A stretch of 64,000 nucleotides of DNA from Atherinomorus stipes (lineage: Eukaryota > Chordata > Actinopteri > Atheriniformes > Atherinidae). The notes beneath the pieces are model-generated. The model was not told the origin of the DNA, made no database searches, and worked only from the letters and a program-made list of their open reading frames with translations. Below, piece after piece: positions 1-11,400 of this stretch. The stretch covers positions 545,772-609,771 of the forward strand of contig JALJCO010001037.1 in assembly GCA_023101725.1 (NCBI GenBank). Direction: 5' to 3'. The position numbers and the translations under genes were made by a program. The first letter of the stretch is position 1. Every line of letters starts with the position of its first letter.

Positions 1-700
1 TCATTGTGAAAACCACAAACTTGTTTCACAAACCATTTTTGTAATTTAGAATGCAAATATAAGTAGTTAGTTTTAAAAATATTTGGAAAAATTGGCCTTC
101 AAAAGAGAATTGCATCAAAATGCAACAAAGTCGAAGGCGTTTTTTTCCCCCCAACTATTTACAAAACAATAATCACCATGAGATGCCACAAAGATTAATT
201 GCTCCAATCCAAAAAGACGGTTCCTGTCCATCCCAAGACAGAAAGAACATTACTGGTCTGATATTTCCAGGGTGTGTTAGTCTTCCTGCCCACCAGTAGG
301 CAGCCCTGAAATCTGCTTTTGGTGAATTTTTGGTTACTTCTGCCACCTCCCCTGCTCCTCAGCAACCAGATGCATAATGTCACATAATTTTCTTATTGGT
401 TGGTGGTTGCATTTTTCTACCAACAGTAAAGAGGTTGTTAGGTTTTTGTGACGCCCTTTTTTTCTTGCTTATGAGCACTTTCCATAGAATTCACTGTTTT
501 TCCCGTTTTTTTCCTTCACTATGTACTGTAATATCAGTTGGAAAACTAGGTTGTACATTTTAGATCATAACTCTGGTTAACACGATTTAAAAACTGTTAT
601 ATAGTTTGAAGTCTTCACTATCCAGAGAAGTTGCGGAATGATTTCTCTACTGTATGTGGCTGCGTTTAGCTATACGTCATCGTAAATCAGACATGCGATC

Positions 701-720
701 TGGACGCACCGGTGCGTCCA
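701..720. repeat. perfect 20-bp palindrome
   Basis: The sequence tggacgcaccggtgcgtcca reads the same on both strands with no loop. It is GC-rich with CpG steps in an AT-rich setting. A dimeric protein site or the relic of a MITE centre are both possible; function is not shown. Confidence 0.7.
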
Positions 721-2584
721 ACGGCCCCAGATGGATAACCTTCAAAGATCTTCTGTCTGATCTTCTCTGGGCCAGAGAGCCCATCTCAATCTCTTTTTAG
801 TGTTTTCTGAATTTCTGTTGAGGACTGTAGAGGGAGACTTTATCTTCTATAAAAACCAGGCTTTGCCTATTTTCCCTACAACTCAACCTCATATTGCAAG
901 ACTGTTAAAAATGTTGTAAATGTAGCTGATGGTTGTGGTTAACTGGCTTGTCATCACTCTGCTCCTGACATGAGCTGTTCTTACAGACAGATCAGGAAGA
1001 GCTGGTACTGCTCTGGAAGCAGTTTCAAGAGATGGGTTATGCAGGAAGACAGTCCAATAATATCTGTTTTGTCATTTCATTTGTTGGTGATAAAGCCATT
1101 AAAGAAAAAAAAACTGAATTAAAATCAAACTAAAACACCAGTCTCTGTAAAACATGGTGCTTTTGATTTGCATTGATTTGCCACAGAGTTAAACTTCCCA
1201 TGGTTAGTTGGCATTGAGAACCCATGAATGCTCCTTTTCCATCTGTGGAAGCATTCATCAAAGAGCCAGAAATGTACATTTAATCCAAAGCATGTTGTAA
1301 TCGACTATATTAGACACATGACACTCAGTCTGTATTATCTACCGGAAAAATTGACCCCATGACCCAAATCCTTAACAGCAAGTCACCCCGCTCGAATCAC
1401 AAGATGTCCAGCTTGACGAGGGGACTTTCCGTGGACATGTAGGTCAGTCGGCTGGAGCTGGACGTCGTGAGAAATTGGCCTCCCGGGGCAGCAGAATTGA
1501 CGAACCACAGCAGAAAATCTCCATGTTTCTCTCCGTTTCATCCCCTTGTGTATTGCTGGGTCTGTTTTTGCTCTGCGAGCAGGAAGTGAAATCACTCTGG
1601 AGGATTTGTTTTGCTGGAGAATGACTTCATTATTATTATGGCTGACCTCCCCTGAGCTTCAGAACTTTGTATTTTGGAAATGTTTGGATGTCTCATTCCT
1701 GCTCAATAGAAAACCCCGGTGTGTATTTGTGTCTGTGATATCTGGATGATAAGACTCCAGCTAGAAAACATGTTTATGTTTAATCCTGGTGAACATTCAG
1801 ATATGTTGGACATTTTAGAGGATAACCGCCCAAAGAAGAAAAAACCCACTTTCGCTTTGATGTGAAGTTTGTGGTTGCTGATATACAAGAGCAGAGTTGT
1901 TGATCTGGGAGTATTATTGGTGTTTTTTACCATCTGCTGTGTACTTCAGAGTTCAGCTGTCAAACACGTGTCTCTGCTTTTCTTTTGATGAAAGTTTTGT
2001 CAGTCTCTTTTATTCCTCATACATGGTTAACGCTTCTTTGACGATGATGGCAAATTCTTTTGTGAAGTTACTATACATCATGTGACGCCAATGCCAAAGT
2101 AGTTTTTCATCCTTTATAGGCCTTCACTCTTTCAGAAACATGGAAGGTGACTTGGCTTTCACTCAGACTCTTCTTTTGTATCCAGAACTGTCCTTTTCAG
2201 AGCCAACTCTTAAAGGACCAAGTTCACGTAAAGTGACTTTGGCTGCTTTCACACCTGTTCGTCCGCACAGTGGTTTGGTTCGGCCCAAAAGTTGTAACAA
2301 TGTTGCAATTCTCAACTAGTCCGGTTCACATTCACCATTGTGTTTACCTCTGACCTTGTGTTCAAGCTTTTGTACTCATGAGCACCTCTAGCGTTCAGGT
2401 CAATATTGCACCATGCGCACATGGCACGTGTCCTCGCATAAAAGTGTGCGACACATTGGAAACAAATGGGCGCCATGATGCGGATGTGTTGCCAACTGCA
2501 AGTACATTCCAGCCATTAGGATGCCATAATGTACCACATGAAGATGGCAAATCAACACAGAGCTAATAATTATAATGCATATGT

Positions 2585-2780
2585 TATGTCATGGTTCCGT
2601 CCTGGTCCTAGAGGGCCAGTGTCCAGCAGGTTTTAGGTGTTTCCCTGCTGCAACACACCTTAAATGTGTCCTTACCAGATTTAACATCAAGCTGTTGGAA
2701 ATCCTTTTAATCTGAATGGAGCAGGAATCATGAAAATCTGCAGGACCCCGGCTCTTGAGGACCAGGACTGAGTATTGCTG
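2585..2780. mobile_element. short palindromic MITE, copy 1
   Basis: Near-symmetrical ends: 'ggtcctagagggccagtgtc' with 'aggttttaggtgtttccctg' on the left, and 'ctgcaggaccccggctcttg' with 'aggaccaggactg' on the right. The same layout recurs at 40425-40660 and, partly, at 31355-31450. It is a non-coding dispersed element; superfamily not assigned. Confidence 0.6.
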
Positions 2781-3034
2781 CTTTATGACCTCATTCAGAT
2801 CAAATGAAAATGCTCTTTACATAGCGGTACGTTATTTAAATTAAAATCCAGTTGGGTTCATTTCACAATATTACTGTGCACCTAAACATAGAAACTAGTG
2901 ACCAATTACAGTTTAACTCATAGATCCTAAAAAGCTTATTGGTGTCCTTCAATTAAAAAGCACATTTTGCAGTTTTTTCCATAGAAAACCTCTGATGGTC
3001 TTTTCCTCCTTCACTGAATGGGGATGTATGAACG

Positions 3035-3160
3035 TGCCAACTGGCAACCTGTCCATTGTGTACCCTGCCTCTTGCCTGATAACGACTGGGAAAAGCTCCA
3101 GCCCCCCCAGTGACTGAATTGGGTTAAGAATGTGTAGAAAATGGATGTATTGGTTGATGA
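3035..3160 (+). mobile_element. truncated LINE-like 3' end
   Basis: Contains the order 'ggcaacctgtcca', 'gtaccctgcctcttgcctga', 'ctccagccccccc' and 'gtagaaaatggatg', the signature of a very common fish dispersed repeat that usually ends in a GGATGGA-type tail. A better copy lies at 42950-43216. Probably a LINE 3' end; the clade was not determined. Confidence 0.5.
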
Positions 3161-3582
3161 ATGGGGCAATCTGGCCCCACCCACATCTCTACCTGCCAAC
3201 TGAGGCTAGCAATGACTTGCTAGGCCAGCAGACTTGGTGGCTAGCAGCTAATGCACACTGGCTAACTTCCTTACTTTGCTTCCAAGAGTTTGTCATTTCA
3301 TTGGTTCCTCACAGCAGATGCACAACATCCGTGCAGCTCCACCACATCAGTGCTTCCTTCAGTGTTGAAGGTGGAACACATTTATCTCCAGCCACGGTGA
3401 CGATGACTAATTTCCTCATAAAACATTTTACAAAACAAAAGAAAAATACTTACGGTCATGTTAGCGGGGTCAAAAGTGTGTTTACTAGAGAAACACTTTG
3501 ATCTATCTGAGATCACACTGCTTTGAAACTCATTTAATCCACACCGCCTCCTTTTTGTTGGCAGTTATTGTCATAGTAACCA

Positions 3583-3835
3583 GTGGAGATGGGAGTCGCA
3601 CATCCCGAGGGGTGGAAAGCTGCAGATGTGAGGGGAAATCCGGAGGGGTGTTTGTGTGCACGGGTGTGTGTGCATCCTTTCTCTCACCTCGCTGTGAAGC
3701 CGGCGATAAACAAACGGGTTATTTGCTTTGCTGATGTCGCGGGCAGCATGTTTAGGCAGGCAGGTCGGGCTGCACCAACGGAGGGGAGGTGGGGTGGAGT
3801 TTATTTATATCCACACACATCCAGACGTGCTCCCT
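3583..3835 (+). promoter_or_regulatory. candidate TATA-type promoter for an alternative dip2c transcript
   Basis: This stretch is richer in G, C and CpG than its surroundings and ends with a TATA-like box, tatttata, at 3802-3809. It lies about 400 bp upstream of a Kozak-compatible ATG with a consensus splice donor. Start-site use is inferred only; no transcript evidence is available. It could also be an ordinary GC-rich intronic patch. Confidence 0.3.
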
Positions 3836-3929
3836 CTCTAACACACACACACGCACTCTGATGGCTTTTCTTCCCAGACTAGAAATGGAAGATGCATGGT
3901 GAAGTAGCTGTTGGGTCCTGCTGCAAGGA

Positions 3930-3960
<31 letters not shown>

Positions 3961-4232
3961 TTTAACAACAAAGGCAGCAGCTAAATGTCAGCAGACAGTT
4001 TCAGCCTTTTGTCTCTGCAGAGGAGGTCGACCTGCTCCTCTTTGAAACTAATAAGCTGCTTGTCTTTGAGTGTGAGCGTTAATTGAGAGAGTGCTTGAAA
4101 GTGTGTGTATGTGTGTGTGCTGCCAATGGGGAATAAGCCTCCAGTGTTTTCACACACTGGACCACAGACGAGGACGGTGGCTCTTCTGAGCTTAGCTGCT
4201 CTGGCTGCTGCTGATTGTTAACATCATGCTCG
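3836..4232 (+). other. dip2c: candidate alternative first exon of dip2c (5' UTR plus ATG CTC G)
   Basis: The proposed coding part is 4226-4232: ATG CTC G followed by a consensus donor (CG|GTGAGT at 4233). The -3 base is A. The exon would end in phase 1, exactly what exon 2 at 16629 needs, giving Met-Leu-Gly-Asp-Ile-Thr. The product would lack the usual N-terminal acidic helix of DIP2C and begin at the GDITQKGYEKK block. The 5' UTR would contain a 13-codon upstream ORF (3861-3902) and a GT microsatellite. This rests on splice-phase and context only; a chance ATG next to a chance donor is the alternative. Confidence 0.35.
3931..3961. repeat. (GT)n microsatellite
   Basis: About 15 perfect GT units. 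If the alternative first exon is real, the tract lies in its 5' UTR, where length changes could affect transcription or translation. Confidence 0.9.
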
Positions 4233-5019
4233 GTGAGTAGAAGGACTTTCTGCTCTTTATCAGGTGTGTGTGGGTGTGTGTGTGTTGATTTTCTTAATCT
4301 AGAAGCCTAATTGGAAAATCACATTACAGTTTTTCCGTTTTATTGTGCTTGTTTTTGTCTTTGATGAATGAAAGGTGCTTTTGTTTCAACATTAGTAAAC
4401 TTGCAAACTTCGTTTGAAGGGATGTGTAAGTGGCTTTTCTCAGCAGCTGTTCATCATGTCTGTCTTACAGACGAGTGACGTCAGCTGCATCTTATTGTTT
4501 CCTTCTGAGTATTTTGCCTCATATTTTTGCAGCTTTTGCTATACTGGCACAGTTTGGTGTCTGCATGATGTCATGCTGTTTTGCTGATCCCAGCTCCGGG
4601 ACCTGTATGATGAGCTATGCAACTGTTTCAGGGTAAACAAGGAATGTAAACAGTGTGGGCTGACGTAACTGTGTAGACGTGGAGCGTACCAGAACTTCTC
4701 ACCGTGCATTAGTTTACAGCCAGTTTTTGCTCTTCATTTGCTGCTCTGGCTGGAGAGTTAATGCCATCTTCTGTTAATCTAAAAGAATCAATCCACATAT
4801 ACCACATAATAATGATTGGAGAGGTGCAGGCATTATTTCATTTTAATGATTTAATGAGACTGAGTGAATGGAAACACAGCTGATTTTTTACATGAAATAG
4901 ACACACAAGTTGGCTAAATTCACTAAACTGCTTTAGCAGAACCAGAACCAGTATGTTCAGTATTTTATCTGAATATTCAGTTTTATGAGTATTTAACTGG
5001 TGAAATGTAATATTAACTG

Positions 5020-5870
5020 TAGAAATGGTGCCGGTCCATCGGCAACTGATTGGATCGGGTCACTATGATTTAAAAAAAAAAAAGATTGATCGGGGAATCC
5101 AATCAAAGTTTAAAATCACTGACCCGATGGCATTATAGGTCATGTGCGTTGTTTTTTATGTGGTCATTCTCCTGTTCACACTCCAGTCCAGAGGGAGGCG
5201 GTAAACAGGACAACGATTTGTTCCTTCATGCTGAAAGTTGCTGCTTTCAGTGTGTAGCTGCTCTCAGCTCATTCAAATCTGCGCTAGTTGGTCGTAGAGC
5301 CGCGACAGCCACAAAAGTTGAACATTCCTCAACTTTCTTTTGTCACGTCGCAAGCCCCCATGTGCACGTCTACATGAACGAGTGCAAAATTGCACATGCA
5401 CGGATGTCGCCTGTCGTTTAGCTGGAGAGAGCAAGCGATTTTCACCCCATCGTTCCATAGAAAATAAATGGAGAAGGAGCGATGTGGCCTCCCGTGTGCA
5501 GCGATATGGACGTTCTTTGAAATATGAGACAGACGTCACACACGCCAGCTCTAACGCATGCAAGCGTTTAGTGCCTCTTCATAGTGTTTGGTATATTGTT
5601 TTCCACAGTGCCACTGCTGCTATGAAGTATTGAAGTTACTGTTATGCAATGATTAAAGGTAATCTAGTGGTATAAATAAATAATTACAAGGTTAACAAAA
5701 AGACTATAGACTTTCTCATGAGTGGATAAATTAATGGGGAAAAAAGCGTAAAATAATATAAAGATTAATAATATCATTCCACGTAATCGATCGGTAATTG
5801 AATTACTATCGGATCCATGAGGCTTTAGATGATCCGTATCGGTCCCAAAAAACTGATTAGACCATCTCGA
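5020..5870. mobile_element. hAT-like non-autonomous element (851 bp)
   Basis: Flanked by an 8-bp near-duplication (attaactg at 5012-5019 and attaagtg at 5871-5878, 7 of 8). Ends are imperfect inverted repeats (tagaaatggtgc; the right end reversed is tcgagatggtct). Both terminal regions carry 'gatcgg' motifs typical of this kind of fish hAT MITE. No transposase frame is present. Confidence 0.55.
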
Positions 5871-5899
5871 ATTAAGTGACAGATATGGGTATTAACAAA

Positions 5900-5995
5900 G
5901 GATAGACCGATACACCGAGAGGCTGATATTTTAGGCTGATATTTGTGGTGTTTTGCTGGTATCCGCATCGGCTGATAACTCCAATTTTCAGTCCA
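5900..5995 (+). mobile_element. truncated hAT-like end, same family as 49024-49976
   Basis: 'aaggatagaccgataca' followed by 'ggctgatatttt' and 'gctggtatccgcatcggc' matches the left end of the element at 49024 closely. No matching right end was found. Confidence 0.5.
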
Positions 5996-7929
5996 TCACT
6001 TGCATGTTTTTTCTTTTGTTCTTGTGTCTGCCGTACAGATGCTTCATGCAAACAGTCCTTAATTAAAAATAAATTTAGAATTACATTTAAAGCACTTAAA
6101 GCACCCCAAATTGTGTGAGTCCTTGAAATGAGAGAAGCAGCTGTAAATTTCCTCTTCGCTGCAGTGGCAGCTATAAACTTATAGAATTAGAGGTAATTTA
6201 ATAGTTTAAGCGTAAAGTTTTTTTCGTCTGGTTGCTTTAGTATTTATTTACTGCCCGTGTCGAGTGTGATGAAATGACTCCTGTCTGCGCTTTAATGAAC
6301 TGACTGCTCTAACGAAGCCACGTGTTGCAGACGCATTCATTTCCTCACTTTTTTCATGCGGTCAGACATAAACTGTGATGGGGACTTTCCACCCAGTGCT
6401 CCTTCTTGTGCATGTAATGGTCTTACTGGCACTAAACGCAGCACCGTTAGCGCTGATTTTCCAGCCGTGCACAGGATGACCATAATTCATTTCAGACTAG
6501 GTCTTGAAATCCAGCTTTTGGTTTATGATTGGCTGAATGTGCCACGAGGAAAATCAGTTTACATGCTCCTCTCTCAAATTTTACGGCATCCAGTAGAGGA
6601 AATGTGTTGCTTTAACACCTTTGGCATGTTGTAACCGTGTGTAGCTCGGAGAGCTCTGAGTTTTTGTGGTTTCTGTTTTAGCCGGTACAGTTGGAAGCGT
6701 TTCATTAAAAAGGGAAAAGCAGCAGCAGTGAAGAGGAGGAGGCTCTCGCTTCATCAGGTTTCCTGCAGAGATGAAGAAGCACCAGGACTGACTGCTTCAG
6801 CTGACATCACTGAAATTTGAAACCGTGTAACTTAAAGTGAGACTGCATGAGGACGATTGTCCGTTTCTTCCCTTGTGTGTGTGTGTTTGTACCTGTGTGA
6901 AGGGGAGGGTTGGCCCTGACTCAGCTTGTTTTCACTGTAAACACCTGTGTGTGTGTTTTCCAAGCCTTCATCCCAGGGGGAGTCCTTGGGCGTTTCCTCT
7001 TGGTCCAAGTGTGTGTTAAACTCTGTTTGTATGTTTTCATGGAGGCAAAGCTCTGTGTGTTTGGATCTTTAGCTGAAGATCCTCCAAACCAACAAGATGA
7101 AATATTTCGAGTTTTTTTTAAACTTTATATGTTGTAAACTTCTGGACTCCTCAGTCAGTGTCATTTTGATGTTGTGGACTTGATGTGGATGAATAAATGT
7201 AACTTTGTTTTTGCCTTTTATGATTAAATTGCTGGAGATGAGAAGGAAATGTTGCCATAAGGTAACATTGTATGATTTTAGATCTCAGAACTGAGGAGTT
7301 TCACACATGCACTGGCCTCCTACAATGTATTTAAAATGTTGTGGAGATGTGGTGAAACTTTACACAGACTTCCTCTTTAGCTTGTTCCAGACTCCATGAG
7401 AAGTGAGAACTTGGTTCTTGCACGTGAGGCTGCAAGAACAAGAAAAAAGTTTGTTTTCGTTAAGTCATTTCATACTCAAGAAGCTCTGCAACCAGGCGCG
7501 GGGGGGGGGGGAGAGGGGGTGACGGTGTTCACCCAGTTATTATACATTTACAATAAACTTTGTCCGTGGCAGGACGGAGTTGTGCACGTGGTGGTGTCTG
7601 TGTATTTAAATGCCACATGTGTTTACATTTTCGTACTTTCTCACCACCTTGATCAGCTGTTTATCAAAACTATCCGTTCAACGTTGCATCTGCAGAAATG
7701 TGGAGGTGACAACTCTGCTTTAAGTGACTGTGTTAACCCCGCCCGCCTCAAATATCCAACCAATCACACAATAGTTCTCGGAGCTCCCCGAGAAGAAAGT
7801 TCTACTTGGCCGAGGGGTCGACAACAAGCCGCAAGCCGTCCTCAAGCACGTCCACGTGAACAAAATGACGTCATTTGTTCTCATGGCCCCGAGAACAAGA
7901 AGAAAGTTCCCCCCCTTTTGCGTAGTATG

Positions 7930-8700
7930 TAGCAACTTTTATCAGATCCACCTTCCAGTCCCGGGTTGGACCCCTTTTTAAATTTTTGGTGTCATAGATT
8001 CAACACGATGTTGGAAACATTCCTCAGATATTTTGCTCCATAATGACATGCTGGACTGAGATCTGGTGACTGTGGAGTCCAGTGAACTCATCATCATGTT
8101 CCAGAAAGCTGTTGGAGATGATGTGAGCTTTGTGACACGGTGCATTATCCTGCTGGAAGCAGCATCAGAAGATGCTCCACTGTGGATGGACATGGTCAGC
8201 AGGCAGGATGGATCCATGCTTTCATGACGTTTCCAGCAGATTCTGAGCCGAGCATCTAAATGTGGAGCTGAAATGGAGACTCATCAGACCAGCAACGTTT
8301 CTCCATCTTCTATTGTAGCCTCAGTTTCCTGTTCTTAGCTGACAGGAGTGGCTCCCGATGTGGTCTTCTGCTGCTGCAGCCCACCTGCTTCAAGGTTGGA
8401 CGTGTTGTGTATTCAGAGATGTTATTTTGCATATCTTGGTTGGAACCAGTGCTGATCTGACTTCCTGTTGTCTTTCTATCATCTGCATCAGCTGTTTCTG
8501 AAATATCCGGACCAGCAACCATGCCACGTTCAAAGCTACTTAAGTCCTGTTTCTTACTTATTCTGATGCAGTTTCAACTTCAGTAAGTCGTCTTCACCGT
8601 GTCTGCATGACTAGATGTTGAGCTGCTGCCACATGATTGGCTCATTGTTTTCATTCAGAAGCAGTTGGGCAGGTGAAGCTGATAAAGTGGTTGGTGACTG
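7930..8700 (-). mobile_element. Tc1-like transposon remnant, internally deleted
   Basis: Read on the minus strand this follows a common fish Tc1-like element from end to end. Its outer end is cagtcaccaaccacttta; the transposase remnant includes the helix-turn-helix region near 8310-8520 and the catalytic-domain end near 7980-8220 (residues like WSKISEECFQ). The frame is broken and large parts are missing, so it cannot make a working transposase. It is the same family as 44672-46177, in opposite orientation. Confidence 0.8.
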
Positions 8701-11130
8701 TATGAACACTGTAAATAATCTAAATATCTAAAGTTTTGAACTTCTGTTGGGGATTTTCTTATCAGCCTTCTTTGGTGAGACAACGTGCAGAAGCTGCAGT
8801 AAATCTGAAGCGTGTGTCGAGGACACATCTCAGCAGGAAATTTCCTCTGTGAAGCCAAAGTGTGAAGACATGGTGGACTGAAAACTATGCTTGTACTCCT
8901 CCATCGTGCTGCAGCGTGCAATCAATAAAATCAGCTGTTTCCTTTTTAGGAGCTGGACAGCTGCAACATTCCTCCTTCTCACCTTCTTCTCCCTCTCTTT
9001 CATTTTTATCAATATATTTTCTCATTTTTCCTCATTTCCTCCTCTTCTCATTCACGCTCTTCCTCATATTTCTGTCTCATGCTTTTTCTCCCCTCTTCTG
9101 TCTTTGTCCTCCTTGTTTGCTGCCAGCTCGCTTGTCCTCTGGCTCGCTCCGTCTCTCTCACACTGTATATGGTCATGGAGGCTCTGCTCGCTGTTTCTGC
9201 ACAAACTGACTCTCCGTTCGCATTCTTTCACAGCAGGAAGGTGATTTAGCACCGAAACGTTGCGCATGGAAGCTGCAATTGTATGCAGAGTACGCTGGAT
9301 TCATGAGTTTGGACACCTGGGTGTTGCACCCATATTTGACCATCATGCATCTCCTTCCAAATCTCTTAATCTTCCTTCACTCGCTTGACTTCTGTTCATC
9401 TTCCAGATGTTGAACTTTGCTGCAAGGATTTCCACCAGGCAGGTTGAGGTTTTTTTTGTTAATGTGCTGGGAAAAGCTAAAGTTTGCAAGTTTGTATTTT
9501 CCACAGAATTCATGGATTTGCATGAAAGGTGAACTATCGGAGATTTTTATTTACCTCTTCATAGTTTAACTTGTTAACTATTTCATCACCTTAACAGCTG
9601 CTTTAGTGACCTGCAGACCACATCGACCACTCGCCCTGGTTGACTCCAAGGTCTGTAAAAAGCACTGGAGCTGACGTCAATGCAGAGCGTGCAGCTTGCA
9701 ATATGTATTTGCCTGATTGTCAATAATTCATGTGCAGCTTATAGCGAAGTTACACAGCTGTCAACCGGCAGCTGCATCCATATTTCAGAGCAGCGGAGGG
9801 CACTTCACATGGAGACAAACGCAGGGCTGCAGCTGGAGGTGCACCGTGCATGGAGCTGAGCACCAGAGCTGCTCCACGTTGTAACTTAGGGTCAGTGATT
9901 GGAGGCAGGTTTGCATTATGATGCAGCAAATGTTGCTTTTTTTAACATTTTGAGGTGAAATGTAGAGTCACACGTAATTTGAATGCATCAGTTGCATTAA
10001 CACATTGTATTTTGACTTGTTCATTTAATTTCAAAAGAAAAAGAGCATGAAAAACTACATGAGCTTATAAATCTTAATGAATTAGATAACTCGAGTGTCT
10101 GAGAGCAGCAGCTTCATAAATCAAGTATCTTCTGGTTTCTTTAATGGATGAGCGTGGAGCTCAGTGCCATTCATTGGTGCTTGTGGAGGGGAGCGTTTAT
10201 ATGGTGCGATGCTGAACTCAGATCATTTATTTATGAGGTTTGTAGCCCTTACTGTGTGTATTTGTAGATGAATCTAACTAACCACGAATGACCGTGATGT
10301 AGAACGGTGAAAATTCTTGTTTTTATTATACAACTTTGAAGCATTTACGAGACAATTCTTCCTGTCAGGATATGAATGAAGGCAGCTGCTAAACCTTTTA
10401 TTAATAAACCACAGTCTAGCAGCACGTGGTAACCGCACAGATGAAAGTAGAACCAGTATAAACCAGTATGGACTTCTAAAGTTTCTTTAAAGTATATTGT
10501 TTATACACAGACCATATTCTATAGATGAAGGCCAGTCAGTCCAGTTTGTAAACCCATTATCCGGTAGGAAGCGAGTTCACCCACAGCCAGTAAAGGACAG
10601 TCAGAAGGTTCATTTTTATAACCTTTCTTGGGTAACTGACATTTTTGAAGAGAAATGTTGTTATAAGAAAAAAGCTGTAGTTTCTGAATGAGTTTTATTA
10701 TTGTCAGATAAACTGCTCAAAATAATAATCTCATTAATAATCTGTATAATCTGTAGTGGGGGTGCAGCTGTACGGCTCTGGACTTGTGCACCCTTGAGGC
10801 TCAGAACTGGATGTCAAGATGTACCGTTGTTTTGGGCCTGAAAGATGATAAATGGTCATATTAGAGCCCTCTGATATCATTGGCCTACAGATATCAGCAT
10901 GAAAATGTGAAATCTGCTTTTTTTTTTTCTTTTTTTTTCAGTGTCAGAGGAAATGACGACACAGTTGCACCTGTCTGGTGTACGTCTTCTGTCCTGGTGG
11001 CAGACAGACATTTTTGTACTTTTAAAAATGGTCATACAGCAGTATTTCTGAAGAAGATGTACTTTTTTCTGACTGTTACTATTTTCTGCACATAACTTCC
11101 ACTGCATAGTTTAAATAGCTTCAGTAATGA

Positions 11131-11400
11131 TGTGATATTTATTTCCAGCCACAGTTGCTTTGATTTTGGGGATTTTTTGTGTTGATGATGGAAGAATCAG
11201 ACTGCTGTATAAAGTCTTTTCCAGATCATCCAAAATTTTCTCACTCACATCCAGATTTGGACTCTGTGGTGAGCACATGAGCAAAAATGATGTCATGCTT
11301 CTTGAAACACTCTTGAAAATTTAGTCCAAAGGATCATGACCTTGTCATGTCAGAATAAGTCCATGTCATCGGGAAATAGATGATTCATGATGCAGGAAGA
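11131..11400 (-). mobile_element. decayed Tc1-like fragment
   Basis: On the minus strand, pieces correspond to the catalytic part of the Tc1-like family seen at 18174-19063, for example around 'ccagatttggactctgtgg' and 'aaaaatgatgtcatgcttc'. Highly diverged; borders are approximate. Confidence 0.5.

Larger units (their letters stand above)
1..3530. other. non-coding flank or intron, no gene seen
   Basis: No exon or gene was recognised here. The stretch is AT-rich and all open frames are short and without family motifs. It holds a perfect 20-bp palindrome (701-720), one end of a MITE beginning near 2230 ('ggctgctttcacacctg'), a short palindromic MITE at 2585-2780 and a truncated LINE-like 3' end at 3035-3160. 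If dip2c has its usual far-upstream first exon, this is intron 1; if the start proposed at 4226 is used, this is 5' flank for that isoform. Confidence 0.6.

Noticed and set aside
5086..5633. Overlapping frames of about 100 codons
   Set aside because: They lie inside the hAT-like element at 5020-5870 and show no conserved motif.
7396..7932. 178-codon open frame on the plus strand
   Set aside because: It passes through a G12 run and low-complexity sequence, has no recognisable domain, and overlaps a probable MITE.
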